Positions 43,399 to 51,682 of a stretch of DNA of 64,000 nucleotides are shown here, piece after piece. The notes under the pieces were generated by a model. It had not been told where the DNA came from. It ran no database searches and saw only the letters and a program-made list of their open reading frames with translations. The stretch lies in NCBI RefSeq assembly GCF_000336915.1, contig NZ_AOMD01000018.1, forward strand, positions 47,927 to 111,926, given 5' to 3'. The position numbers and the translations under genes are program-made. This DNA comes from Halococcus saccharolyticus DSM 5350 (GTDB taxonomy: Archaea; Halobacteriota; Halobacteria; Halobacteriales; Halococcaceae). The number at the start of each line of letters is the position of its first letter. Within the stretch, counting starts at the first letter, position 1.

Positions 43399-44369
43399 AC
43401 GTCGACCTCCATCGCTTCGTCGGTGGCGAGCCGGTCGATGGTTCGGGCGACTTCGAGCGCGCGCAGCCCGTCACCGGCGGTCACGACCGGCTCCGCGCCG
43501 GTCTCGGCACATTCGACGAACGCCGCGAGCTCCTCTTTCAGCGGTTCGCCACTGTCGACCATCGGTCGCTCCACGACGCCCTCGTGGCGGTAGTGGACCC
43601 CGCTGCCGCCCTCGACGTACTCCGGCAGCGAGTGGCGGTGGATCTCGACCGACCGATCGATGTAGTCGACGGTGATCCAGCACTCGCGGGCGGTGATCGA
43701 GAGCTCGCGCACCTTTCGTTGGGTCACGCGGCTCGCGGTGAGGCTGGCGACGATATCGTTCTCGAAGCCGAGCTGGGCGTCGATGTAGCGGTTGTCCTCT
43801 GCACCGAGCGCGTTCACGCTCTCGATATCGCTGTCGACCACCGACAGCAATACGTCGATGTCGTGGATCATCAGATCCAACACCGCGTTGTCCTCGATCC
43901 GGCGCTCGCGCGGCGATCCGAGCCGCTGGGCGTCGACCGCGATGATCTCGTGATTTTCGAGAATTTCGGTCACGGCTCTGATCGCGGGGTTGAACCGCTC
44001 GACGTGGCCCACCTGGATCGTGACGCCGTGTTCTTCGGCGAGCGAGATGAGTTCGCGACCCTCGCTCGGCTCGGCCACGAACGGCTTCTCGACGAGCACG
44101 TGGACGCCCGCTGTGATACACTCGCGTGCGATCGGGTAGTGGTGGGCGGTCGGAACGGCGATCGAGACCGCTTCGGCGGCCTCGGCCAGTTCGCACTGGT
44201 CCATCGCGCGTGTGCCGTGGCGCGTCGCGATCTCGCGCGCCCGGTCAGCGTCGGCGTCGGCGACGCCGACGAGCGAGACGCCCGGGAGTTCGCTGTAGAC
44301 CCGCGCGTGGGACGCGCCCATGCTGCCGACTCCGATTACGCCGACTCGAAGCGGGTCCGTACTACCCAT
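43395..44369 (-). CDS. Gfo/Idh/MocA oxidoreductase, probable UDP-GlcNAcA 3-dehydrogenase (WbpB/WlbA type)
   Basis: A 324-residue oxidoreductase. VGVIGVGSMGASHARVY at 9-25 is the NAD site; VHVLVEKPFVAEPSEG around 89-104 has the conserved EKP; AVLDLMIHDIDVLLSVV carries the family DxxxH(D) segment; VGHVERFNPAIR is typical of WlbA-like enzymes. It would oxidise C3 of UDP-GlcNAcA to the 3-keto sugar for the aminotransferase encoded by the preceding gene. The stop overlaps the start of the dehydrogenase at 43398. A 102-bp gap separates it from the aminotransferase gene upstream. The pathway role is inferred from family and operon. Confidence 0.88.
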   Translation of the reverse strand: MGSTDPLRVGVIGVGSMGASHARVYSELPGVSLVGVADADADRAREIATRHGTRAMDQCELAEAAEAVSIAVPTAHHYPIARECITAGVHVLVEKPFVAEPSEGRELISLAEEHGVTIQVGHVERFNPAIRAVTEILENHEIIAVDAQRLGSPRERRIEDNAVLDLMIHDIDVLLSVVDSDIESVNALGAEDNRYIDAQLGFENDIVASLTASRVTQRKVRELSITARECWITVDYIDRSVEIHRHSLPEYVEGGSGVHYRHEGVVERPMVDSGEPLKEELAAFVECAETGAEPVVTAGDGLRALEVARTIDRLATDEAMEVDV

Positions 44370-44471
44370 CCGCCGCCTCCACTGCTCTCGGTGTCGCTGC
44401 CGTCGGCGCGCGGTTCCGGACAGCGGCCGTGAGTGGACCGTCCGGCGACGGTCTGGCGATCACGGCCGGTA

Positions 44472-45593
44472 TCACGATGGGTGCCCTCCCATCTCGAAGC
44501 GACGGACAGCGGTCATGATGGTTTCGAGGTCCGACGCCGAAAGGTTTGGATGTACCGGTAGCGAGAGCACCTCTTCGGCAGCGCGTTCGGTGACCGGCAC
44601 GTCACACGTTACCTCGTCGTAGGCGGGCTGTTCGTGGATCGGCGTCGGGTAGTAGATCCCCGTTCCAATCCCTTCGTCGTCGAGATGGGCGCGCAACGCG
44701 TCGCGGTCGTCGGTCCGGATCGTGTACTGGTGGTAGACGTGCCGCCGGCCGTCCGGTTCGACCGGTGTCTCGATTCCCTCGACATCGGCGAGGCCTTCGG
44801 TCAGCCGTGCGGCGTTCTCACGGCGTTGCTCATTGCTCTCCCGGAGGCGGTGGTCGATCTGGACGCGACCGATAGCCGCGAGCACGCTCGACATCCGGAA
44901 GTTGTGGCCGACCGTCGCGTGGTCGTAAGACCCACTTGTGTCGTCGCCGAACCGTGCCGCCGACCGGCCGTGGTTGACGAACCGTGCCGCGCGCGCCGCA
45001 ACGTCCTCGTCGTCGGTAAGCACCATCCCGCCCTCGCCGGTGGTCAGGTTCTTCGTCGGATAGAAGGAGAAACACGCCGCGTCGCCGAACGTCCCGACGC
45101 GCTCGCCGTCGATGGCCGCACCGTGGGCCTGGGCAGCGTCCTCGATCAGGTGGAGATCGTGTGCCTCGGCGATCGTTCCGAGGCGCTCCATATCGGCCGG
45201 GAGGCCGAACAGATGGACCGCGAGGATCGCGTCGACGTCACGTTCTGCCACCACCGACTCGACCGCGTCGGGATCGAGGTTGTAGGTGTTTGGATCGATG
45301 TCGGCAAACACCGGCTCCGCACCGGTGAACCGGACTGCGTTGGCGCTGGCGATGAACGAAAACGAGGGTGTCACCACCGTGTCGCCGGGACCGATGTCGA
45401 GCGCTTCGAGGGCTGTGTGAAGCGCCGTGGTGCCGTTCGCGGTCGCCACGCCATGCGAAGCGCCACAGAACGCGGCGAACTCCTCTTCGAACCCCCGGAC
45501 TTCGGGCCCGTCGGCGAGCTGTCCGCTCTCGATGATCTCGCCGACGCGCTCTTTCTCGCGCTCACCGAGCTCCGGATCGGCGATCGGGATCAT
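44472..45593 (-). CDS. DegT/DnrJ/EryC1 aminotransferase, probable 3-keto sugar aminotransferase (WbpE/WlbC type)
   Basis: A 373-residue PLP enzyme. GTTALHTALEALDIGPGD is near 54-71; VHLFGLPADM, LIEDAAQAHGA and FSFYPTKNLTTGEGGM follow, with the Schiff-base Lys at about 181. The C-terminal RHVYHQYTIR, GIGTGIYYPTPIHEQP and LPVHPNL complete the DegT signature. It would transfer an amino group from glutamate onto C3 of the keto-uronate. Glutamate supply by the nearby glutamate dehydrogenase is a natural link but may be chance. It starts by ATGA overlap with the acetyltransferase gene. Its position between WbpB- and WbpD-like genes supports the substrate. Confidence 0.91.
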   Translation of the reverse strand: MIPIADPELGEREKERVGEIIESGQLADGPEVRGFEEEFAAFCGASHGVATANGTTALHTALEALDIGPGDTVVTPSFSFIASANAVRFTGAEPVFADIDPNTYNLDPDAVESVVAERDVDAILAVHLFGLPADMERLGTIAEAHDLHLIEDAAQAHGAAIDGERVGTFGDAACFSFYPTKNLTTGEGGMVLTDDEDVAARAARFVNHGRSAARFGDDTSGSYDHATVGHNFRMSSVLAAIGRVQIDHRLRESNEQRRENAARLTEGLADVEGIETPVEPDGRRHVYHQYTIRTDDRDALRAHLDDEGIGTGIYYPTPIHEQPAYDEVTCDVPVTERAAEEVLSLPVHPNLSASDLETIMTAVRRFEMGGHPS

Positions 45594-46180
45594 ATCGCGT
45601 TCTCCCCTGTGAGTTCGTCCGGCAGTGGTTCGTGGCGGGCGGGTACGCCGACCGCGAGCGTCTCCGGCGGAACGTCCTCGGCGACGACCGCGCCGGCGGC
45701 GACAAACGACCCACGGCCGACCGTAACTCCAGGCAGGAGAGTGGCGTTCGCGCCGATCGAGACGTGGTCCTCGATGGCCGGGCCGACGAGCTCGTGCTCA
45801 CGGCGAACCGGATATGGATCGTTCGTGAGAACTGCGCGCGGACCGATGAACACCTGACTCCCGATATCGGTATGGGTGGGGACGTACACGCCGGTTTGAA
45901 GGCTGACGTGCGAGCCGACTGTGGTGGTACCGTCGATCGTGACGTCGGTGCCGACGAGGACGTCGTCGCCGATAGCAGTGTTCTCGCGGACGAGCGCGTT
46001 GTGACCCGTCGTGAAATCGTCGCCGATCTCGACATCGGCGTAGACGATGGTGCCAGCGCGGATCGTCGCGCGATCGCCGATGCGTGCGGGCCGGGCGTCC
46101 GGCGTGTGCTCGTAGCCGACCGTTGCGCCCGCGTCGAGGCGGCAGTCGGTGCCGGTAGTTGCGTGTGTATCGTCAGTCAT
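45590..46180 (-). CDS. Left-handed beta-helix acetyltransferase, probable WbpD/WlbB type
   Basis: A 196-residue hexapeptide-repeat protein. Repeats of the (L/I/V)GxxxxI type run from about residue 15 to 170, for example IGDRATIRAGTIVY, VEIGDDFTTGHNALVREN, GDDVLVGTDVTIDG and EDHVSIGANATLLPGVTVG. VLTNDPYP is the loop usually carrying the active-site region. It would N-acetylate the 3-amino group using acetyl-CoA. It is the first gene of the operon 46180 to 38982, with an AT-rich 370-bp region upstream. Family certain; substrate inferred from operon order (acetyltransferase, aminotransferase, 3-dehydrogenase, 6-dehydrogenase, GT2, 2-epimerase, deacetylase). Confidence 0.9.
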   Translation of the reverse strand: MTDDTHATTGTDCRLDAGATVGYEHTPDARPARIGDRATIRAGTIVYADVEIGDDFTTGHNALVRENTAIGDDVLVGTDVTIDGTTTVGSHVSLQTGVYVPTHTDIGSQVFIGPRAVLTNDPYPVRREHELVGPAIEDHVSIGANATLLPGVTVGRGSFVAAGAVVAEDVPPETLAVGVPARHEPLPDELTGENAI

Positions 46181-46550
46181 CGGCGAGACCTCCTTCGGTT
46201 ACACACCGTAGCGATGCAGTTGGGAGACGTGGAGGGCACCGGAGGTGTGGCGACGGGTCGCGGGACGTGGGCGGTGTCGCGCACCGTCGATGTCGCGTCC
46301 GGTGAGGGCTGTGGTGGCTCATTCGGTGGGCGAATGTGATGACGGGGCCGGGTTCTCGCTCCCCGCAGTCTTGCTGTCCCGTTATTTCTGAAAGAGACTC
46401 GTTTATCGTATATAGTGTTTTCCTATCGGCCACCGTCAATGTTTCCATCCGGTGACTCTCGGCATGTGGGGTTCTCCCCGATCGACTGGGGAACGTTCTC
46501 TTTCATTTATCGCACGAGTTCGCAGATGGACCGAACGGCTCGGACGAGAT
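46181..46550 (-). other. 370-bp AT-richer non-coding gap with probable promoter
   Basis: No gene I can support lies here. A 91-codon antisense frame (46173-46448) is Arg/His/Pro-rich and looks spurious. At about 46404-46420 the minus strand reads ACACTATATACGATAAAC, a TATA-like stretch some 230 nt before the acetyltransferase ATG. The region probably holds the operon promoter with a long leader, plus the 3' end of the flippase transcript. I see no strong hairpin or riboswitch fold by eye. Confidence 0.45.
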
Positions 46551-48119
46551 TCACCGATCGCGATCGATACGCTGCGTGCCTGACGGGATGTATCGCCGGA
46601 TCAGCGGGATGCGGACGCCGAGACGTTGCTCGACGAGATCGATCGGAACCTCGTCCTCGGGCTGGAGACAACCAGTGACGGCAACCAACGTAACCGCAGC
46701 GAGACCGGCGAGGATGCCGAACACGGGGAGCGTGATCACCGACAGCGTGATGACGTCCGAAAGGACGAGTGCTGGCGGGAACAGTCCGAGCGGGAGCACG
46801 AGGAACGCTCGAACCGTCCATTTCGAGAACGGTGCGATCCCGGTCGTCCGCCAGAGCACCAGCATGGCAGTCGCGTTGAGCACGAAAAACGAGACCGCGG
46901 AGGCGACCGCCGCGCCGACGACGCCGTAGGTTGGGATCATCACGAGATTCAACGCGATGTTCAACACTGCGGTGACGGTGTTCACTGCGAGGATATAGGT
47001 GGTGTAGCCAAAGGCCGATAGAGTGTCTTGACACCGGCCGTTGGCCGCACTCATGAAAAAGCCGATCGAGAGGATCGCGAGGACGGTCGCGGACCGCGGA
47101 TCGGTTTCGCTGAAGACGATCGCCACTACGTCACCGGGAAACGCGACGAACGTAAGAAAAAGCGGAAAGGCAGCGATGTAGATCCACTTCGTCGTCACCT
47201 TGTACACACGATCGACCTCCTCACGGTTGCTGTCGTTGTCGAGCCGCGAGGCGAGCGGCATGTAGAGAAAGCCGAACACCGAGAGGATTACCGGGAGACC
47301 GGCCGCGAGCGGGTAGCCGTAGTTGTACACGCCAGCGGCGTTCGGAGCCGAAGCGAGCGCACCGAGCATCAACTTATCGATTTGTGAAAGCATCGAAGAG
47401 ACGGCCGAGGCAATCACCAGCGGTGCGGAAAACCGCAACAGTGCCCCTGCATGCGTCCGAAACAGGCCACGAAGCGGGAGGAGACGATTGAGAAAGACGT
47501 GTGCGACGACGAACGCGACGCCCGCCGCGATGATGTAGGCGTAGCCCGCGGCGAACACGCCGAGACCGAGACCGAACAGGAGGGCCAGAAGCAGCCCGAC
47601 TCGGAGTCCGTTGTAGAGCAGATCGTACGCGTACGTCCGGTAGATGGTGTTTTCGTGGCCACGGATCGCACCAACGGCGACGCGAAGCCCGACGACCAGC
47701 GGGATCGCCGTCGCGAACAGTACCGGAACCAGTATCGGGGTGTCCGGATTGAAGAACACCCGACGAACTGGACCGCGAAGGATAACGATCCCCGAAGCGA
47801 TCGCAAGCGCCGCCCCGCCAGCGATCACGAGACCGGTCACCCACACCCCCCGAACGTCACGATCGTCGTGGAATCGCGACATGAACCGAGGGATTCCTTG
47901 ATTGAAGCCCACGAGCGCGATCGTAGTGCTGAACATCATCATCGGGAACGCGATGGAGAACGCGTTCCACGCGGAATCCGAGAGGACGTTACCAAGAAGC
48001 ACCTGTTCGAACAGCTTCGAGAACGACCCAAACAGGCTGCCGACGAGCACGAGGCTGGCGCTCGACACCAGCGACGAGAGGTTCGCGTCGTCCGTGGCGG
48101 CCGAGCCCTCACCGGCCAC
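46551..48119 (-). CDS. Polysaccharide/oligosaccharide flippase (Wzx/AglR-like MOP family)
   Basis: A 522-residue membrane protein with about fourteen hydrophobic segments, matching the multidrug/oligosaccharidyl-lipid/polysaccharide (MOP) exporter superfamily. The start is a GTG at 48117-48119. Recognisable blocks are SLFGSFSKLFEQVLLGNVLS, FNQGIPRFMSRF, FSAPLVIASAVSSMLSQIDKL, GVYNYGYPLAAGLP and VLNIALNLVMIPTYGVVGAAVAS. The C-terminal 45 residues are cytoplasmic and charged. In haloarchaea such proteins (AglR-like) help move lipid-linked sugar across the membrane. It lies just upstream of the amino-hexuronate operon in the same direction and is probably its export partner. Confidence 0.9.
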   Translation of the reverse strand: MAGEGSAATDDANLSSLVSSASLVLVGSLFGSFSKLFEQVLLGNVLSDSAWNAFSIAFPMMMFSTTIALVGFNQGIPRFMSRFHDDRDVRGVWVTGLVIAGGAALAIASGIVILRGPVRRVFFNPDTPILVPVLFATAIPLVVGLRVAVGAIRGHENTIYRTYAYDLLYNGLRVGLLLALLFGLGLGVFAAGYAYIIAAGVAFVVAHVFLNRLLPLRGLFRTHAGALLRFSAPLVIASAVSSMLSQIDKLMLGALASAPNAAGVYNYGYPLAAGLPVILSVFGFLYMPLASRLDNDSNREEVDRVYKVTTKWIYIAAFPLFLTFVAFPGDVVAIVFSETDPRSATVLAILSIGFFMSAANGRCQDTLSAFGYTTYILAVNTVTAVLNIALNLVMIPTYGVVGAAVASAVSFFVLNATAMLVLWRTTGIAPFSKWTVRAFLVLPLGLFPPALVLSDVITLSVITLPVFGILAGLAAVTLVAVTGCLQPEDEVPIDLVEQRLGVRIPLIRRYIPSGTQRIDRDR

Positions 48120-48325
48120 CCTCGGCCTCCGTGGATCGTGGCGTCGAGAACCAGCGCCGACGGAACTTTTCGGCGGGCTGTGCGACGGGGATCATCATTC
48201 GATGGGTCTCCGTGGCGTCAAAATAGCGTTTCGTTCTCGCTGGCGCTCTCGTGGTGCCACCGGACACGGTGACATGCGGTGGTAATCAGAGGACATAAGG
48301 ACGGATGGACTGGGAGAAGTAGTAT

Positions 48326-50011
48326 ATGCCGAGCCGTGGGTCGGGACCGGACACGCTCCTCGTCGGGCTCGATGCGGCCTGTGAGCCAGTGCTCGACCGG
48401 CTGTTCGCGGCGGGGGCCGACCTCCCGCATCTGCGATCGATCCTCGACGACGGCGCGAGCGGCCCCCTGGAGTCCCAGATTCCGCCGTGGACCGCGAGTG
48501 CGTGGCCGTCGCTGTACACCGGGACGAACCCCGGCAAACACGGTGTGTTCGGCTTTCTCGACTTCGACGGCTACGACTGGGACGTGGTGAACGCCACCGA
48601 TGTCCGCGAGCGCGCACTCTGGGAGCTCCTCGATTCACAGGGGTTGTCGAGCGTCGTCGTCAACGTTCCCGTGACCCACCCGCCCAGGGAATTCGACGGC
48701 GCGCTCGTTCCGGGTTACGTCGCTCCCGACGATCCGACCTGTTATCCCGCGGGTCTCCTCGACGAGGTTCGCGACTCGATCGGTGCCTACCGAGTCTACC
48801 CCCGTCATACCGGCGGGAGCGACACCACGACTGACGAGAAAATCACGGAGTACCGCGACACCATCGAGATGCGCGGCGACGCGTTCCGGTATCTCGAGGA
48901 CCGATTCGCGCCCGACTTCGGGTTCGTCGAGTTCCAGGCCACCGACACCGTCTTTCACGAGTGTCCCGGCGACTTCGACGCCGTTCGGGCCGTCTACGAG
49001 GCGGTCGACGAACAGGTGGGTGCGATCCTCGACGCGTGCGATCCCGCCACCGTCGTGATCGCCAGCGATCACGGGATCGGCGAGTACACCGGCTACGACG
49101 TGCGACTCAACACAATTCTCCGGGATGCAGGATTCACCGAAACCGCCCGCGGTGGGCGTGGAATGCCGTCGTGGGACGTCATTCGGGACGACCAGTTCCT
49201 CGGCGACGGCTCGGGAGACGAAGGCGACGAACGCGACAGTGACAGCAGTGCTCGCGGTTCGAACGACACAGAGCCGAGCGTCCTCGAACGCGCGATGGAG
49301 ACGGCCGCGCGTGCCGGCGTCACGAGCCAGCGCGTTGGACGAGTGCTCGAACGCCTCGGGCTCGCGGAGATCGTCGTGCGCCACGTACCGAAAGGGATGA
49401 TCCGTGCGGGCACCGAGCAGGTCGATTTCCCCGCCTCGCAGGCCTACGCTCGCTCACACATCGAGTGTGGAATCCGGCTCAACGTCGCCGGTCGCGAACC
49501 GGATGGCGTCGTCCCCCGTGAGGAGTACGACGCGGTACGTGAGACGATCATCGAACTCCTCTCGGATCTCGAAACGCCCGATGGAAAACCGGCGTTCGAC
49601 GACGTTGCGCCGCGGGAGTCGTACTTCGAGGGAGGAGAGGCCGAGCGCGCGGTCGACGTTGTCATCGTCCCACGAGCGTTCGACCAGTTCCTCTCGACAC
49701 AACTGCGCGAGACGGCGTTCGGCCCGCCGACCGAGCCCTACAACCACAAACGCGACGGCCTGATCGCCGCCACGGGCGAGAGGATCGACGAGGAGGCCTC
49801 GCTCGCGGGCGCACACCTGTTCGACGTCGCCCCGACGGTGCTCGCGACCCTCGGGCTGGCCCGCGGCGAGCACATGGACGGCGACGTGTTATCGGTAGTC
49901 GAATCGGTGGGCGAGCGCGCGTACCCGGAAGTCGACGAGCGCGACCGCGAGGCGACCGACGAACGCGCCGTCGAACAGCGACTTTCGGACCTGGGATATC
50001 TTCAAGAATGA
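48326..50011 (+). CDS. Alkaline-phosphatase-superfamily phosphodiesterase/nucleotide pyrophosphatase-like protein
   Basis: A 561-residue protein starting at the ATG at 48326. LLVGLDAACEPVLDRL gives the first metal Asp, IPPWTASAWPSLYTG the Thr nucleophile with AWPS, and NPGKHGVFGFLDFDGYDW the following loop. VIASDHGIGEYTGYDV carries the D-H metal pair. An acidic insert near residues 290-315 is halophile-type. It ends LSDLGYLQE like the proteins at 7374 and 11142. It overlaps the FemAB-like gene by 4 bp, so the two act together. The substrate is unknown; phospho-linked glycan or lipid is inferred from context. It is divergent from the flippase gene. Confidence 0.86.
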   Translation: MPSRGSGPDTLLVGLDAACEPVLDRLFAAGADLPHLRSILDDGASGPLESQIPPWTASAWPSLYTGTNPGKHGVFGFLDFDGYDWDVVNATDVRERALWELLDSQGLSSVVVNVPVTHPPREFDGALVPGYVAPDDPTCYPAGLLDEVRDSIGAYRVYPRHTGGSDTTTDEKITEYRDTIEMRGDAFRYLEDRFAPDFGFVEFQATDTVFHECPGDFDAVRAVYEAVDEQVGAILDACDPATVVIASDHGIGEYTGYDVRLNTILRDAGFTETARGGRGMPSWDVIRDDQFLGDGSGDEGDERDSDSSARGSNDTEPSVLERAMETAARAGVTSQRVGRVLERLGLAEIVVRHVPKGMIRAGTEQVDFPASQAYARSHIECGIRLNVAGREPDGVVPREEYDAVRETIIELLSDLETPDGKPAFDDVAPRESYFEGGEAERAVDVVIVPRAFDQFLSTQLRETAFGPPTEPYNHKRDGLIAATGERIDEEASLAGAHLFDVAPTVLATLGLARGEHMDGDVLSVVESVGERAYPEVDERDREATDERAVEQRLSDLGYLQE

Positions 50012-51012
50012 GCATCGAGATCACGAAAGCGACCGACGACGAGCTGGACGACTGGAACCGTCACGTGGAGCGATCGCCCCACGCCAACCCCTTCCATCTG
50101 CTGGGAAGTCTCGAAACGATGGCCGACCACGCGAACGCCGATCTTCATCCCCTGGTCGGATTCAAGGGCCAGGAACCCGTGGGGATCTTCCCGGTCTTCG
50201 AGATCGAGCGGATGGGAGTTTCGACGGTGTTCTCACCGCCGCCCGATCTCCTGATTCCCTACCTCGGCCCGGCGCTGTGCAACGTCGAGAAGCTGAAACA
50301 GCGCAAGCGCGAGCGCCGCCACGAGAAGTTCATCGATGGGTGTTTCGAATGGCTCGATCGAGCGTGCGATCCCCGATACGTTCACGTTCACACCGATCCC
50401 CGATACGACGACTTCCGGCCTCTGGGCTGGAACGGACTGGAGGCCTCGCCGAACTACTCCTATCGCGTCGATCTCACGCCCGGTGCGGACGATCTCCTGA
50501 AACGATTCAGCAGCGACGCGCGGAGCAACGTCAAGAACGGTGCGCCCGAACACTGTACGATCGAGGAGGGTGGCGAGGACGCGATCCGACGGATCGTAAC
50601 CCAGGTTGCCCGGCGTTACGACGCCCAAGACGAGTACTACGCCGTCACACCGGGGTTCGTGATCGATCTCCGCGAGCGCCTGCCCGACGGCTGCGTCCGG
50701 GCGTACGTCTGTCGGGTCGACGGCCGGTTCGTCGGCGGGATGATCACATTAGAGGACGACGACATCATCTACCGGTGGCAGGGCGGCGCGAAACACGACG
50801 CCGACGTGGCCGCGAACGATCTGGTCGACTGGCACATCATGCGCGACGCGATCGAACGCGACATCGACGGCTACGATCTCGTCGGGGCTAACTCGCGACG
50901 ACTCAACGGGTACAAGGCGAAGTTCAATCCCGAACTCCGCACCTACCACCAGGCCGAACGTGCCGGGCCGGCGTTGCGCATCGCGCGTGAAGCGTATCTC
51001 CGTCTTCGCTGA
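50008..51012 (+). CDS. FemAB/GNAT-like acyl- or aminoacyltransferase
   Basis: A 334-residue paralogue of the protein at 33195-34220. The first half has NPFHLLGSLETMADHANADL, GFKGQEPVGIFPVFEIERMG and DLLIPYLGPALC. The second half has VRAYVCRVDGRFVGGMITLE split by sequence, IIYRWQGGAKHDADVAANDLVDWHIMRD, and the signature YDLVGANSRRLNGYKAKFNPEL. This is a two-domain GNAT fold of the FemAB type. It overlaps the phosphatase-superfamily gene stop as ATGA. Aminoacylation or acylation of glycan or lipid substrates is a possible role; in an organism without murein the exact substrate is unknown. Confidence 0.86.
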   Translation: MSIEITKATDDELDDWNRHVERSPHANPFHLLGSLETMADHANADLHPLVGFKGQEPVGIFPVFEIERMGVSTVFSPPPDLLIPYLGPALCNVEKLKQRKRERRHEKFIDGCFEWLDRACDPRYVHVHTDPRYDDFRPLGWNGLEASPNYSYRVDLTPGADDLLKRFSSDARSNVKNGAPEHCTIEEGGEDAIRRIVTQVARRYDAQDEYYAVTPGFVIDLRERLPDGCVRAYVCRVDGRFVGGMITLEDDDIIYRWQGGAKHDADVAANDLVDWHIMRDAIERDIDGYDLVGANSRRLNGYKAKFNPELRTYHQAERAGPALRIAREAYLRLR

Positions 51013-51071
51013 ACTGCGGTCGCGGTGCGTCGCGGCGTCGCTGCTGACTGTTATCGATCGTCGATCGACGA

Positions 51072-51677
51072 TCAGTGACGTGAGGAGTGCCGGCCGACGA
51101 AGCGGGTGAACAACCCGGTTCCCGGGCGGCCATCACGAAGCCAGAGTAGGAGAACGCTTCCGAGCACGAGGAGTTCGACCGCGACGAACAGCAACCCCTT
51201 CGGCGTGGCCAGTTGGCCGAGGTAGTTCTGAAAGTAGTACCACGCGTTCGTCACGATGCCCGCCCCCGCACCGGGACCGACGATCGGGTCCGATACGTCC
51301 ACACCGGGTCGAGCGACTGCAGGCCAGAACAGGAACCAGTAGGACGCATCGCCGCCGAGAACGATCGACGGGAGAACGTCACCGGGGAGGTGTGAGAGAT
51401 AGCCCACCGTAAACGCGATCGCGGGCTCGGTTCGGCCGATTCGCCATCCACCGACGAGCACGAGTGCGGTCAGGGGAATGGCGACGAACAGCGAGTGGGC
51501 GAACACGCCGGCGGGCAGCACGTTGAGCGCCCACGACAGCGGTTTGTCGACGAGATCGGGGAACTGCGTTCCGACGACGACCGCCAGCGTTGCGGGACCG
51601 TTCGGTGTGCGGCCCCGGAGGTGGGCGAACAGCGAGTAACACAGGTAGCCGACCGCGAGATGCTCCCACGGGAACAT
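51072..51677 (-). CDS. Membrane-bound metal-dependent hydrolase (YdjM-like)
   Basis: A 201-residue protein with four or so membrane segments. MFPWEHLAVGYLCYSLFAHL contains the first His pair, GTQFPDLVDKPLSW the DxxDKP type motif, FAHSLFVAIPL a central H-S, and GYLSHLPGDVLP a late His-Asp. These are the conserved positions of YdjM/LexA-regulated membrane hydrolases, common in haloarchaea. The substrate is unknown. It starts 5 bp after the DUF1616 gene stop, so the two are an operon. Its 3' end is 59 bp from the convergent FemAB-like gene. Confidence 0.85.
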   Translation of the reverse strand: MFPWEHLAVGYLCYSLFAHLRGRTPNGPATLAVVVGTQFPDLVDKPLSWALNVLPAGVFAHSLFVAIPLTALVLVGGWRIGRTEPAIAFTVGYLSHLPGDVLPSIVLGGDASYWFLFWPAVARPGVDVSDPIVGPGAGAGIVTNAWYYFQNYLGQLATPKGLLFVAVELLVLGSVLLLWLRDGRPGTGLFTRFVGRHSSRH

Positions 51678-51682
51678 GGTGT

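Noticed and set aside
46173..46448. A 91-codon minus-strand open frame in the 370-bp gap
   Set aside because: Its product is Arg/His/Pro-rich without acidic bias or recognisable motifs, unlike haloarchaeal proteins, so it looks like a chance frame.
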